The notes beneath the pieces are model-generated. The model was given only the letters and a program-made list of their open reading frames with translations, did not search any database and was not told the DNA's origin. Below are positions 14,101-21,213 of a stretch of 23,559 bases of DNA, one piece after another; within the stretch, counting starts at the first letter, position 1, and the number at the start of each line of letters is the position of its first letter. The position numbers and the translations under genes were made by a program. Source of the DNA: Acidobacteriota bacterium (GTDB lineage: Bacteria; Acidobacteriota; Blastocatellia; Pyrinomonadales; Pyrinomonadaceae); the NCBI GenBank assembly GCA_963169175.1, contig CAUJFK010000224.1, positions 1 through 23,559 on the forward strand, written 5' to 3'.

Positions 14101-14823
14101 CTAATAGCCTGAGAATTCCTCGGTACGTATATTGTCGTCATCGACTCCGGCGTCGTTCAGAAGTTTTCGCATCGCCGTCACCATCGATGCCGGGCCGCAA
14201 AGGTAATAGATAGGAATAGTTAGATCGGCAATATGCTTCACGAGCATTTCTTTATTGATAAACCCGGTCTCTCCATTCCATTCCTGCTTCGAGTTCGCCA
14301 TATCGGTCATCGTCCCGACGAACGTAAAATGCGGATTCTCTTCCTGTGCTTTCTCTAAATCGTCGAGAAACGCCGAATCTTCGGGCCTTCGGTTTGAATT
14401 GAAAAGAAAGATCTTGTGGGGCAGCTTGTCGTGTGCGGCCTGGAGGATGATGCTCCGAACCGGCGTGATCCCGATACCGCCCGTTAGAAAGACAGCGGGA
14501 GTTTTTGTATTATTATGCAGCGTGAACGATCCATATGGAGCATCAAGGATCAGCCCGGACCCGATCTCCAAAGTTTTCATCACCCGCTTGAACGCCGTGT
14601 CGCGCATCCGCGTTGCAGCCATCAAGTAATCCTCATACGGTGCACTCGCCAGCGAGAATCCACGGATATTCCCTTCGGCATCGGTTTCCGAGGGATTTAC
14701 CAGCGTGTAATCGCCAAATTGGCCCGCTTTGTATTCAAATCCGGCCGGTTTTTGAAAATGAAATGCCATTGTCCCGTCGGCAATTTCTTTCCGTTCGATC
14801 AATTTTGTTTCGTATATTGGCAT
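14101..14823 (-). CDS. Ferredoxin-NADP reductase-type FAD oxidoreductase
   Basis: The 240-residue product has an N-terminal FAD-binding barrel, with the flavin motif RGFSLASAPYE at 54-64. The C-terminal NAD(P)-binding domain has GGIGITPVRSII at 115-126 and the terminal YYLCGPASMV plus EEFSGY. There is no 2Fe-2S domain, so it is a simple flavoprotein reductase that would pass electrons between NAD(P)H and a separate partner. The partner is not visible nearby. The SD is AGGTG. It starts 25 bp after the site-2 protease stop. Confidence 0.92.
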   Translation of the reverse strand: MPIYETKLIERKEIADGTMAFHFQKPAGFEYKAGQFGDYTLVNPSETDAEGNIRGFSLASAPYEDYLMAATRMRDTAFKRVMKTLEIGSGLILDAPYGSFTLHNNTKTPAVFLTGGIGITPVRSIILQAAHDKLPHKIFLFNSNRRPEDSAFLDDLEKAQEENPHFTFVGTMTDMANSKQEWNGETGFINKEMLVKHIADLTIPIYYLCGPASMVTAMRKLLNDAGVDDDNIRTEEFSGY

Positions 14824-14848
14824 GTCTCAATTCACCTATCCATTTCAA

Positions 14849-15988
14849 TTAGATCTTCAGATCAGCCCGCGTTTTCAATATCTCCAGAATATGATTGCGA
14901 GTGATAACGCCTGTAAGCTGGTTGTCGTCGGCAACGGGCAATTGATTTACGTCCGAACGAAGCATGTCTTCAAGTGCTTCGCTGACCGGCGTTTGCGGTG
15001 ATACGATCTGGAGATCGTCGAGTTTGCGCATTGCCTGTTCAACTGTTTTGTCTTTCCATTCATCCTTCGGAATTCCTTTTACCTCGTGTGTCGTTATCAT
15101 ACCGACGAGCCGCTTGTCTTCGACAACGAAATAGCAGCGGCTGCCCGTTTTGAGCAGATGTTCATCGACAAACTCCTGTAAATTTATCGTTCCGTCAATA
15201 GTTTCGACATCCTTCCGCATCACGTCTCCCACGCGAAGTCCGCGTAGGATCTTTGTGATAGCCACATTTGCATAACTGCCGCCCGCGGCCGTAAGCAGGA
15301 ACCAGCCGATCAATGCGAGCCACAAACCGCCGAAGCCAACGCCGAAGAAAAATTGGAAAATACCCCAAACGATAAAAACAACCGCCACAAACTGGCCAAC
15401 GCGGGCGGCAATATTCGTCGAACGTTCCATATCACCGGTCGCCCACCAAATAATGGCACGGAACACCCGCCCGCCGTCCAGCGGGAAACCCGGGACCATG
15501 TTGAAGATCGCCAGAACGATGTTTATATAACCAAGCCAGACAAGCGCCGCCAGAACAGGTGTTTGGGGCGCAAGCGTTTGCGTTTCGGGTGACCAGCCGA
15601 GGGCCGACGCAGTTATGAGACACAGGGTCCCGATGACAACGCTCATTGCCGGCCCCGCGATGCCGATCAGAAATTCCGTTAACGGGTCATCCGCTTCTTT
15701 ATCAATCTGTGCAATTCCGCCGAGCGCGAATAGCGTGATCGACCTGACCGGCAGGCCGCGCGATTTTGCGACGACGGCGTGTGACAGTTCATGCAAAATA
15801 ACGGCGACGAAGAACAATAGCCCTGTTATGATCGCCGTCGTCCAGATCGTCTCCGCACCCCAACCCACGTTCACAGATGAGAAATTTCCGGCGAGTGAAA
15901 GCGTAACAAGGACAGCTATCACCAGCCAGCTATAGTGCAGTCCAAGCTGGACGCCAAAAACCCGGCCGATATTAAGCTGTCCTTTCAT
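14849..15988 (-). CDS. Site-2-type zinc metalloprotease (M50) with a CBS pair
   Basis: The start is placed at ATG 15988 (SD AGGGG), giving MKGQLNIGRVFGVQL and 379 residues; the longer frame overlaps the preceding gene and lacks similarity. Several membrane spans run from about 20 to 240. The zinc site HELSH is at 66-70 and the second motif NMVPGFPLDGG at 163-173, where Asp171 is the third ligand. The C-terminal third, about 250-379, contains two CBS repeats (VGDVMRKDVETID and LRSDVNQLPVADDNQLTGVI). M50 proteases with CBS domains cut membrane-bound substrates and may sense adenine nucleotides; the substrate here is unknown. It lies 38 bp after the glutamate dehydrogenase gene. Confidence 0.95.
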   Translation of the reverse strand: MKGQLNIGRVFGVQLGLHYSWLVIAVLVTLSLAGNFSSVNVGWGAETIWTTAIITGLLFFVAVILHELSHAVVAKSRGLPVRSITLFALGGIAQIDKEADDPLTEFLIGIAGPAMSVVIGTLCLITASALGWSPETQTLAPQTPVLAALVWLGYINIVLAIFNMVPGFPLDGGRVFRAIIWWATGDMERSTNIAARVGQFVAVVFIVWGIFQFFFGVGFGGLWLALIGWFLLTAAGGSYANVAITKILRGLRVGDVMRKDVETIDGTINLQEFVDEHLLKTGSRCYFVVEDKRLVGMITTHEVKGIPKDEWKDKTVEQAMRKLDDLQIVSPQTPVSEALEDMLRSDVNQLPVADDNQLTGVITRNHILEILKTRADLKI

Positions 15989-16026
15989 TTTGTTGCCCCT
16001 TGCCTTCGGTTTACCGTCAGTTGCTA

Positions 16027-17448
16027 TCAAGGGAAAATCCCCAATTCGCCGTAACATGTCGCTACTTTGTCGATCGCGTTTATGAACGCCGCGGTGCGCA
16101 AATTCGGGATCTGGTCGTTCGATCTCCATATCTCGCGGATCTGCTGATACCCAGTGATCATGGTTTCCTGAAGTCCTGAATTGACGAGATCGATCTCATC
16201 GGCCCCACGGGCGACAGTTTTTATTTCGCCATCGGTCAACTTCCTTCCGGTTGATTCCTCGACCAGCCGCAGCAGATTTTCATTCGTCGTCTGCTCAAAG
16301 CGCTTGCCCATACGGCCAAACCGAACGTGCGAAAGATTTTTCAGCCATTCGAAATATGAAACCGTGACGCCGCCGGCATTGAGATAGATGTCCGGTATGA
16401 CCATGACATTCTTCGTCATCAAAATATCTTCCGCGGATGCGGTGGTCGGGCCGTTTGCGGCCTCAGCCACGATCTTTGCCCTAATGCGCGGCGCGTTCTC
16501 ACCCGTTATTTGATTTTCAAGGGCGGCCGGGATCAGAATGTCGCATTCAAGCTCCAGGGCGTCTGCCCGATCGGCAAGATTCACAGCTCCCGGGAAGTTG
16601 AGTATCGACCCGGCTTCTTTCCGGTGTTTCACCACCGCATCGACATCCAGTCCCTTTTCGTTAAAAATAGCGCCTTCATATTCGGCAAGGCCGGTGATGA
16701 CGGCCCCATGCTGCTGGCAATAAAGCGCGGCGTGATAGCCGACGTTTCCAAGTCCCTGAACGACGACACTTTTACCCGCCAGTCCTTTGCTCAGCCCGAT
16801 CTTTTTCATGTCGTCTTCGTGCGAACAAGCTTCGAGCAGGCCGTAGAAAACTCCTCGCCCTGTTGCCTCAAACCGTCCGCGAACGCCGCCCTGCGACACC
16901 GGTTTGCCGGTCACGCACGCGAGAGCGTCGATCTGTCCGGGATGGAACGTCCCATAAGTGTCCGCAATCCACGACATTTCTCGTGCTCCCGTACCGTAAT
17001 CCGGCGCCGGCACATCAATGCCGGGGCCGATAAAGTTTTTCTTTATAAGCTCGGTTGTATATCGGCGCGTTATCCTTTCGAGTTCTTCGACAGTATATTT
17101 CTTCGGATCGATCTGAACTCCGCCTTTCGCTCCTCCGAACGGAACGTCCATTACCGCGCATTTGTATGTCATCAAGGCAGCCAGCGCTTTTACTTCATCT
17201 TCATTGGCATCTTCCGAAAATCGAATGCCGCCCTTTACCGGCAACTTGTGGTGACTGTGCTGTACGCGCCAGCCGGATATAACTTCCATTCCCCGGCTGG
17301 TGCGGATGGGAAATTGAAACGAATAAACACTGTTGCAAACCTTGATCTGTTCCAATAGGCCCTTCGGGTGGTCCGTCAAGGCGGCCGCCCGGTCAAAGTA
17401 TCTGGAAACGTTGTCAAAAAATTTCGGGTGTCCGTGTGCTGTATCCAT
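16027..17448 (-). CDS. Glutamate dehydrogenase (Glu/Leu/Phe/Val family)
   Basis: The enzyme interconverts glutamate and 2-oxoglutarate plus ammonia in the cytoplasm. The 473 residues contain the substrate domain with KGGIRF (72-77), the catalytic PFGGAKGG with Lys108, and the PAPDYGTG loop. The Rossmann domain follows, with VVVQGLGNVGYHAA and then EAANGPTT and IYLNAGGVTVSYFEW. It is longer than the usual 410-450 because of the C-terminal tail. Coenzyme preference cannot be read safely. It is the first gene of the minus-strand group that continues with the site-2 protease, the flavoprotein reductase and DUF488. Confidence 0.96.
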   Translation of the reverse strand: MDTAHGHPKFFDNVSRYFDRAAALTDHPKGLLEQIKVCNSVYSFQFPIRTSRGMEVISGWRVQHSHHKLPVKGGIRFSEDANEDEVKALAALMTYKCAVMDVPFGGAKGGVQIDPKKYTVEELERITRRYTTELIKKNFIGPGIDVPAPDYGTGAREMSWIADTYGTFHPGQIDALACVTGKPVSQGGVRGRFEATGRGVFYGLLEACSHEDDMKKIGLSKGLAGKSVVVQGLGNVGYHAALYCQQHGAVITGLAEYEGAIFNEKGLDVDAVVKHRKEAGSILNFPGAVNLADRADALELECDILIPAALENQITGENAPRIRAKIVAEAANGPTTASAEDILMTKNVMVIPDIYLNAGGVTVSYFEWLKNLSHVRFGRMGKRFEQTTNENLLRLVEESTGRKLTDGEIKTVARGADEIDLVNSGLQETMITGYQQIREIWRSNDQIPNLRTAAFINAIDKVATCYGELGIFP

Positions 17449-17533
17449 ATTTTAAGTAGCTCCTATACAATTAGTTTTTATTCAAATAGTATCGATCGAC
17501 GATCCAGGCGTTTCGATAGCATGCCCAAAAGCC

Positions 17534-17809
17534 TTAGGTCCGGGCGTCCCCATCTATTAAAAGCCGGCCTGCACCATACTCATCGCGCAGGCAAAGATAA
17601 TTTAGAGCAAGTTCTTCGTCCCTCATTCGGTCGCTCAGCTCCATATCACGGGGCGGCAGCCGTCTCGCGTAACGGCGGATCGACCAGCTTAAAAACTGCC
17701 GGATCGATTGCCCGCGGTGGGGATAATCATGCGCGTCAGCTTCCATCTGGCGGATAATTTCGCGGGCCGTCGCACCTTCATAACTTTTAGTTTTGGTTTG
17801 AAAGATCAT
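17534..17809 (-). CDS. Conserved-looking small charged protein, unknown
   Basis: ATG 17809 follows the strong SD GGAGGGGAG and gives 91 residues. The sequence starts IFQTKTKSYEGATAREIIRQ and ends LLIDGDART. It is rich in Arg, Asp and Glu, with predicted helices (ATAREIIRQMEADA; SIRQFLSWSIRRYARRL; RMRDEELALNYLCLRDEYG), no signal peptide and no span. I do not recognise a family. It lies between the lipoprotein gene and glutamate dehydrogenase on the same strand, 30 bp after the lipoprotein stop. It could therefore be co-transcribed with the lipoprotein from module C. Confidence 0.8.
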   Translation of the reverse strand: MIFQTKTKSYEGATAREIIRQMEADAHDYPHRGQSIRQFLSWSIRRYARRLPPRDMELSDRMRDEELALNYLCLRDEYGAGRLLIDGDART

Positions 17810-17839
17810 TTGTGACTCTCCCCTCCCAAGCTCACCTAG

Positions 17840-18241
17840 CTAACGCTTAGGGCTGGCCCTCATTATTTGTTCGCCCGCAGGAAACGCCCCAGTTATCGTG
17901 TCCTCGGCGGTTATAAATACGTCAAAGTCCTTATGCGGCGTAGTGATCTTTTTCTTGCCGCTTAGTTTTTTGTCAAGGGCCAGTTGTCCGCGATTTTCCG
18001 GAGCTTGTCCCGGCGGTTGGATCCAAACGACATAGAACTTGCGCGAAGGTGTCAGCCTTTCGGGCGGGGCCAAATTTCGGACCTGGAAATCAACTGTCGT
18101 GTTCCCGTTGCGGTCCTTGCTGATCTTGCCTGATGCCGTCGCCGCCGGAACTGCCGGGTTAAGTGTAAAATTGACCTTTTTGTCACAAGCAGCAATAAAT
18201 AAGAGCGAGGCGGCGATAATTGATGTCAAAATATATTTCAT
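17840..18241 (-). CDS. Small lipoprotein, unknown
   Basis: The 133-residue product begins with a lipoprotein signal: KYILTSIIAASLLFIAAC, a good lipobox (I-A-A-C) with the lipidated Cys at 19. The mature part is mostly beta-strand-like: VNFTLNPAVPAATASGKIS, TTVDFQVRNLAPPERL, YVVWIQPPGQAP and DFDVFITAEDT. No known family is recognised. The ATG at 18241 has no SD. It diverges from the histidine kinase gene; the module C palindromes lie between them, with a -10-like TAGAAT serving this side. Location in the envelope is well supported; function is not. Confidence 0.88.
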   Translation of the reverse strand: MKYILTSIIAASLLFIAACDKKVNFTLNPAVPAATASGKISKDRNGNTTVDFQVRNLAPPERLTPSRKFYVVWIQPPGQAPENRGQLALDKKLSGKKKITTPHKDFDVFITAEDTITGAFPAGEQIMRASPKR

Positions 18242-18331
18242 AAAAATAATTGTTCTAATTTCAAGATCTTGATCTGCAACATCGGCCCATGGAGAACTTT
18301 TTATCTCCGGAATGCGAAATTGCTAGTCTTT

Positions 18332-18428
18332 ATTCTAAGGAAACGCAAGGTTAGGCTGCGAGCGTAAAAACACCCGAACAACACAGGTGTTTTCGCTTGC
18401 CTTTCGGATAACGGAGGGTCGTTATACT
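18332..18428. promoter_or_regulatory. Divergent promoters sharing tandem palindrome module C
   Basis: The 12-mers CGTAAAAACACC (18363-18374) and GGTGTTTTCGCT (18386-18397) start 23 bp apart. Their inner halves AAAACACC and GGTGTTTT are an 8-bp perfect inverted repeat separated by 11 nt. Toward the kinase, TATACT (18423-18428) begins 43 bp from the centre 18380. Toward the lipoprotein, TAGAAT on the minus strand (18337-18332) also begins 43 bp from the centre. The symmetry supports one activator serving both promoters. Neither has a good -35. Confidence 0.72.
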
Positions 18429-18461
18429 CTTTATCATGAAAATGATCTATAAAGGCAGGGT

Positions 18462-19454
18462 ATGAGAGATCGGAGGCTATTGCTAGTTGTCGGTGCGGGA
18501 GCAATACTCACGCTTATATTGTTTGAATTGCTTTATGGCGGGGACCAGCTGCGATATGTCCTTTATGTGTTCGTCGGCTTGATCATTGTTATCGGCGGGA
18601 CAGCCGCGATATTGTGGGCGGCCCGTTTGGAGCGAAAGGCGAAGCGTTCGGACGAATTGGACCATTTGAAATCGGAGTTTGTAAGCCGCGTCTCGCATGA
18701 ACTCCGTACCCCTTTAACGACGATCAAAGCCCTGACACGGCTGCTGCTCCGCGGTGAGGTCAGTGAGGAGAAACGACGCGAATATCTCGAAACGATCTCG
18801 ATCGAGTGCGACCGCCAGATCGACCTGATCTTGAATTTGCTTGATCTGTCGCGTATCGAAGGCGGTGTTTTTCGTCTTGCCCTGGAAAAAGTAGAGGCCG
18901 CAGATGTGATTTCGTCGTGCGTCAAATCGGAAATCGCGGCAGCGGAACGACGAAGCCACAAACTGCAGATCGAACCGATCGGAGACATACCGTCGCTGTG
19001 TGCTGATCCCAAACATCTGCGACGCGTGATCTCTAACTTGATCGAAAATTCCATCAAGTACACGCCCGACGGCGGGTTGATCACACTTTCGGCAGGCCTG
19101 GATGGAGACAATGTTGCTCTTCGTGTAACAGACAACGGCAGAGGAATACCAAAAGCCGATCTTCCCGTTCTATTTGACAAGTTTTATCGCGGCAACCCGG
19201 CGCCGCATTCGACTGCTTTGGCAGCGGCCACGTCAAATGACGCCTTTTTGGATGACGCGGATGTATCCGGCGTCGGGCTCGGCCTATATCTTGCGCGGGA
19301 TGTGGTAGTGCGAATGGGCGGAAAGATAAGTGTTGAAACGGAAGTTGGTGCTGGAAGTACCTTTACAGTGCACCTTCCGATATGGGGTCCTGGCAAATGC
19401 GGCAGCGTTGAAAATGAGGTGAAAGAAAATGGCAAATCGATTATTGGTAGTTGA
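18462..19454 (+). CDS. Membrane histidine kinase without a sensor domain
   Basis: The 330-residue product has two hydrophobic spans (about 5-24 and 31-54) joined by a very short loop (YGGDQLR), so there is almost no periplasmic sensor. The dimerisation/phosphoacceptor box follows, with SRVSHELRTPLTTIKA and His79. The ATPase domain has the N box NLIENSIKYTPDGG, G1 DNGRGIPKADLPVLFDKF, G2 GVGLGLYLARDVVVRMGG and GAGSTFTVHLP. Sensing may use the spans or a partner. A nine-codon frame (ATG 18436, product MKMIYKGRV) ends in ATGA overlap with this start. It overlaps the response regulator gene by 26 bp, so they are a pair. Module C lies upstream, suggesting autoregulation. Confidence 0.95.
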   Translation: MRDRRLLLVVGAGAILTLILFELLYGGDQLRYVLYVFVGLIIVIGGTAAILWAARLERKAKRSDELDHLKSEFVSRVSHELRTPLTTIKALTRLLLRGEVSEEKRREYLETISIECDRQIDLILNLLDLSRIEGGVFRLALEKVEAADVISSCVKSEIAAAERRSHKLQIEPIGDIPSLCADPKHLRRVISNLIENSIKYTPDGGLITLSAGLDGDNVALRVTDNGRGIPKADLPVLFDKFYRGNPAPHSTALAAATSNDAFLDDADVSGVGLGLYLARDVVVRMGGKISVETEVGAGSTFTVHLPIWGPGKCGSVENEVKENGKSIIGS

Positions 19455-20061
19455 CGATGATGCAAGCCTGCTTCTGGCGGTTTCAGAAACAATGCGGGCC
19501 GAAGGATATGTCGTGGTGACGGCACGCCGCGGTGCCGAAGCCCTTGTGCGAGTTGCCGAACGCCTGCCTGATCTGATCATCAGCGACATCCGCATGCCGG
19601 GCATGGACGGGTATCAACTGGCCCGGCATCTCCGCTCGGCCCCGCATACACGCCTCGTCCCCATAATTTTTCTGACCGCGAAGGATGAAACGGCCGACCG
19701 CATTGCGGGTTTTCGCTCTGGTGTAGACGCGTATATTACCAAGCCCTTCGAACCCGAAGAATTAGTTGCGATCGTTGCCGGAATTCTCGAACGGGTCGAA
19801 CGCACGCGGGGTGACTTGGCCCGGCTGTTTGGCGAGAATGAAAAAGAAGTCGCATTTGAGCGGGATGAGGAACTGACAGATGCTGAATGGCGTGTGGCGA
19901 AGGCCGTCGCTCACGGTTCGAGCAATAAGGAAATTGCTAAAGAACTGAACCTCAGCCTCAGGACCATCGAAGGCCATATCAGCCATATCCTGGACAAAAA
20001 GCACCTGAGCAACCGAGTTGAACTTGCTCTGGCCATCGCGGGCCACAAGGTTCCGGATTAA
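19429..20061 (+). CDS. LuxR/NarL-type response regulator
   Basis: The 210-residue product has a receiver domain (1 to about 125) with LLVVDDDASLL, the phospho-acceptor Asp53 in ISDIRMPG, Thr83 in FLTAKDE and Lys105 in YITKPFEPEE. A GerE-type helix-turn-helix domain (about 145-210) follows, with LTDAEWRVAKAVAHG, SNKEIAKELNLSLRTIEGHI and SHILDKKHLSNRVELALAI. It starts inside the kinase gene (26-bp overlap) with SD GAGGTG. Such regulators dimerise on short palindromes, and it is the only DNA-binding regulator in this window. It is therefore the first candidate to bind the tandem palindromes at modules A-D, including the one before its own operon. That link is inference. Confidence 0.95.
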   Translation: MANRLLVVDDDASLLLAVSETMRAEGYVVVTARRGAEALVRVAERLPDLIISDIRMPGMDGYQLARHLRSAPHTRLVPIIFLTAKDETADRIAGFRSGVDAYITKPFEPEELVAIVAGILERVERTRGDLARLFGENEKEVAFERDEELTDAEWRVAKAVAHGSSNKEIAKELNLSLRTIEGHISHILDKKHLSNRVELALAIAGHKVPD

Positions 20062-20108
20062 AGGCAGAGCCCTAATCTTATGGTGCTCGCCGCAAATGTT
20101 CGCCCTGG

Positions 20109-20180
20109 CTTTTCTTTGCGGCCTCTGCGGCTTTGCGGGAAACCGCGTTTTACCTCACAACAAAGAGACGCAAAGAAAAA
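20109..20180. repeat. Dispersed-type intergenic repeat with GCGG spacing and terminal inverted arms
   Basis: TTTTCTTTGCG (20110-20120) is perfectly complementary to CGCAAAGAAAA (20169-20179). Between them are two further GCGG units (20127-20130 and 20135-20138) in the form CTCTGCGG and CTTTGCGG, then GGGAAACCGCG. This style of TTTGCGG-CTCTGCGG text is known to me as a dispersed non-coding repeat in several bacterial phyla. It fills the 195-bp gap between the convergent response-regulator and PQ-loop genes and may also act as a transcription end. No gene is seen in the gap. Confidence 0.65.
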
Positions 20181-20256
20181 TACGCAGCACCAAATCATCA
20201 CGACCTTGTCCGATTAAAGATATATCCTGATTCCGATTAGCCCGGCCGTTCACCGA

Positions 20257-20577
20257 CTATTGTTCGTCCAACTGACGTTGCGGCCGGGAGCCCTTCAATT
20301 TCTCTGTGGCCGCTAGATGATACGGGCAGATCGTCGTACTTCGTTTTGCAAGTATTATTGTGGCGGTGATCGCAACGATACTGGCGATCTGAACTACCGT
20401 GAAAAGTACGTCACTACGCAGCCATGCATAGGTCAAAAGCAGAAGGCCCGCGATCAGCCATATCACCCAGGTCGAAATACTGATGCCCCAGGCGCATTTT
20501 TCGACATAAAGATGCCGTATCTGTGGAAAATAGGCAACAATAACAAGGGCCGTTCCAAGCCAGCCGATCATTTCCAT
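20257..20577 (-). CDS. PQ-loop / SemiSWEET-like small membrane protein
   Basis: The 106-residue product has three hydrophobic spans (about 3-20, 28-50, 55-78). The PQ motif YFPQI (residues 16-20) lies in the first, and the second contains ISTWVIWLIAGLLLL. The three-span unit with one PQ loop is the half-transporter SemiSWEET type, or a related PQ-loop protein. The polar tail (RSTTICPYHLAATEKLKGS) is longer than usual. Substrate cannot be predicted. ATG at 20577 or 20571 are both possible. A TATACT at 20590-20585 lies only seven bases before the ATG, so a very short or absent leader is possible. Confidence 0.85.
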   Translation of the reverse strand: MEMIGWLGTALVIVAYFPQIRHLYVEKCAWGISISTWVIWLIAGLLLLTYAWLRSDVLFTVVQIASIVAITATIILAKRSTTICPYHLAATEKLKGSRPQRQLDEQ

Positions 20578-20595
20578 AGTTAAGTATACATCTCA

Positions 20596-20649
20596 CCGAT
20601 ATTATATCGGCATCGATCGTGGGTTGAGAGCCATCACCGGTGATCAACC
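20596..20649. promoter_or_regulatory. Cluster of palindromes upstream of the PQ-loop gene
   Basis: CCGATA-TTA-TATCGG (20596-20610) is a perfect dyad. Shortly after, ATCACCGGTGAT (20633-20644) is a perfect 12-bp palindrome inside a wider dyad GGTTGA (20622-20627) / TCAACC (20644-20649). They lie 20-72 bp upstream of the PQ-loop start and are unrelated in sequence to modules A-D. Operator sites are a reasonable guess; the regulator is unknown. Confidence 0.45.
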
Positions 20650-20658
20650 AACATGAAA

Positions 20659-20692
20659 AGGCAGAACTCCGAAATGATTCGGAATCCTGCCT
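20659..20692 (-). terminator. Candidate terminator of the small basic protein gene
   Basis: AGGCAG (20659-20664) pairs with CTGCCT (20687-20692), and TCCGAA (20668-20673) with TTCGGA (20678-20683) around ATGA, with a 3x3 internal loop between. On the minus strand the stem runs into TTTT (20658-20655; the preceding stem base is also T). This fits a modest Rho-independent terminator about 90 bp after the stop at 20785. Confidence 0.6.
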
Positions 20693-20784
20693 ATCCGTCC
20701 CCTTGTCCCCCCTTGTTCCGCCTTGCGTGAAGCTCACGATCTGGTGCAGATCTTCGAAACCAATAGATCGGCACCGTTCGCTTC

Positions 20785-21015
20785 CTAGAAGTTGTGTTGG
20801 AATCGTTCAGTCGCCATTCTGATCTCTTCGAGTTGGCGGGCCTCGAACTCATTAACCCAGTTCTTGACCGCTGAAATCATTTGTCGGGACGCTCGCCTTC
20901 TAGATCGTTCATCGACGACCGTAGTGTTTTCGACGCGTCTGATCGCGCCTTTCTTGATGATCCTGATGTCCGTTCGGGCAGCGAGGCCGTTCTTTTTGCT
21001 TTTCGTATTCGTCAT
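20785..21015 (-). CDS. Small basic protein, unknown
   Basis: The start is placed at ATG 21015 (weak SD GGAAA), giving 76 residues; a GTG at 21060 would add 15 residues and has no SD. The N terminus is very basic (MTNTKSKKNGLAARTD), followed by IRIIKKGAIRRVEN. The second half is helical and amphipathic, with RRRASRQMISAVKNWVNEF and EIRMATERFQHNF. No family is recognised. It is preceded by module D and a -10-like TAAGAT at the standard distance, and followed by a terminator, so it appears to be an independent single-gene unit of the same regulon. Confidence 0.72.
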   Translation of the reverse strand: MTNTKSKKNGLAARTDIRIIKKGAIRRVENTTVVDERSRRRASRQMISAVKNWVNEFEARQLEEIRMATERFQHNF

Positions 21016-21084
21016 GGCTTTTCCAACTTGTATTCGCCGGCCGTAACTTTTCAGATGCACGTTTTTATCGTGATCTTCGCTCCT

Positions 21085-21150
21085 ATCTTAACCAGTTCGC
21101 ACCGTTAGTGCCGAGAGTGATTCTACGCGAATTGCATAGGTGTTTACCCT
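21085..21150 (-). promoter_or_regulatory. Promoter of the small basic protein gene with tandem palindrome module D
   Basis: The strong 12-mer GGTGTTTACCCT (21139-21150) has a weak partner AGTGATTCTACG (21116-21127), 23 bp away, matching the ideal at 9 and 6 of 12 positions. On the minus strand TAAGAT (21090-21085) begins 43 bp from the centre 21133, the same distance as at module C. The transcript would start near 21078 and lead to the gene at 21015. This is the weakest of the four modules in sequence but exact in spacing. Confidence 0.6.
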
Positions 21151-21188
21151 CTATATTCGACGGGTTGGCGGGCAGGTTGCTGAGATCG

Positions 21189-21213
21189 CAGGGTCGAAAA
21201 CTTTTCAACCCTG
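21189..21213 (-). terminator. Hairpin overlapping the aldolase stop codon
   Basis: On the minus strand CAGGGTTGAA pairs with TTCGACCCTG over 10 bp (one G-U), with a five-base loop. The aldolase stop TGA (21207-21205) lies in the 5' arm. No U-run follows. It may protect the 3' end of the aldolase mRNA or slow termination; it is not a classical intrinsic terminator. Confidence 0.5.

Noticed and set aside
16510..17358. 282-codon open frame on the plus strand
   Set aside because: It is antisense to the well-supported glutamate dehydrogenase, has no SD or family motif, and is the usual mirror of a coding strand with biased third positions.
18301..18504. 67-codon minus-strand frame across the kinase promoter
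   Set aside because: It runs through the predicted divergent promoters and into the kinase gene, has no SD and no similarity to anything I know.
18563..19180. 205-codon frame antisense to the histidine kinase
   Set aside because: Ser/Arg-rich shadow translation of the kinase gene without any domain.
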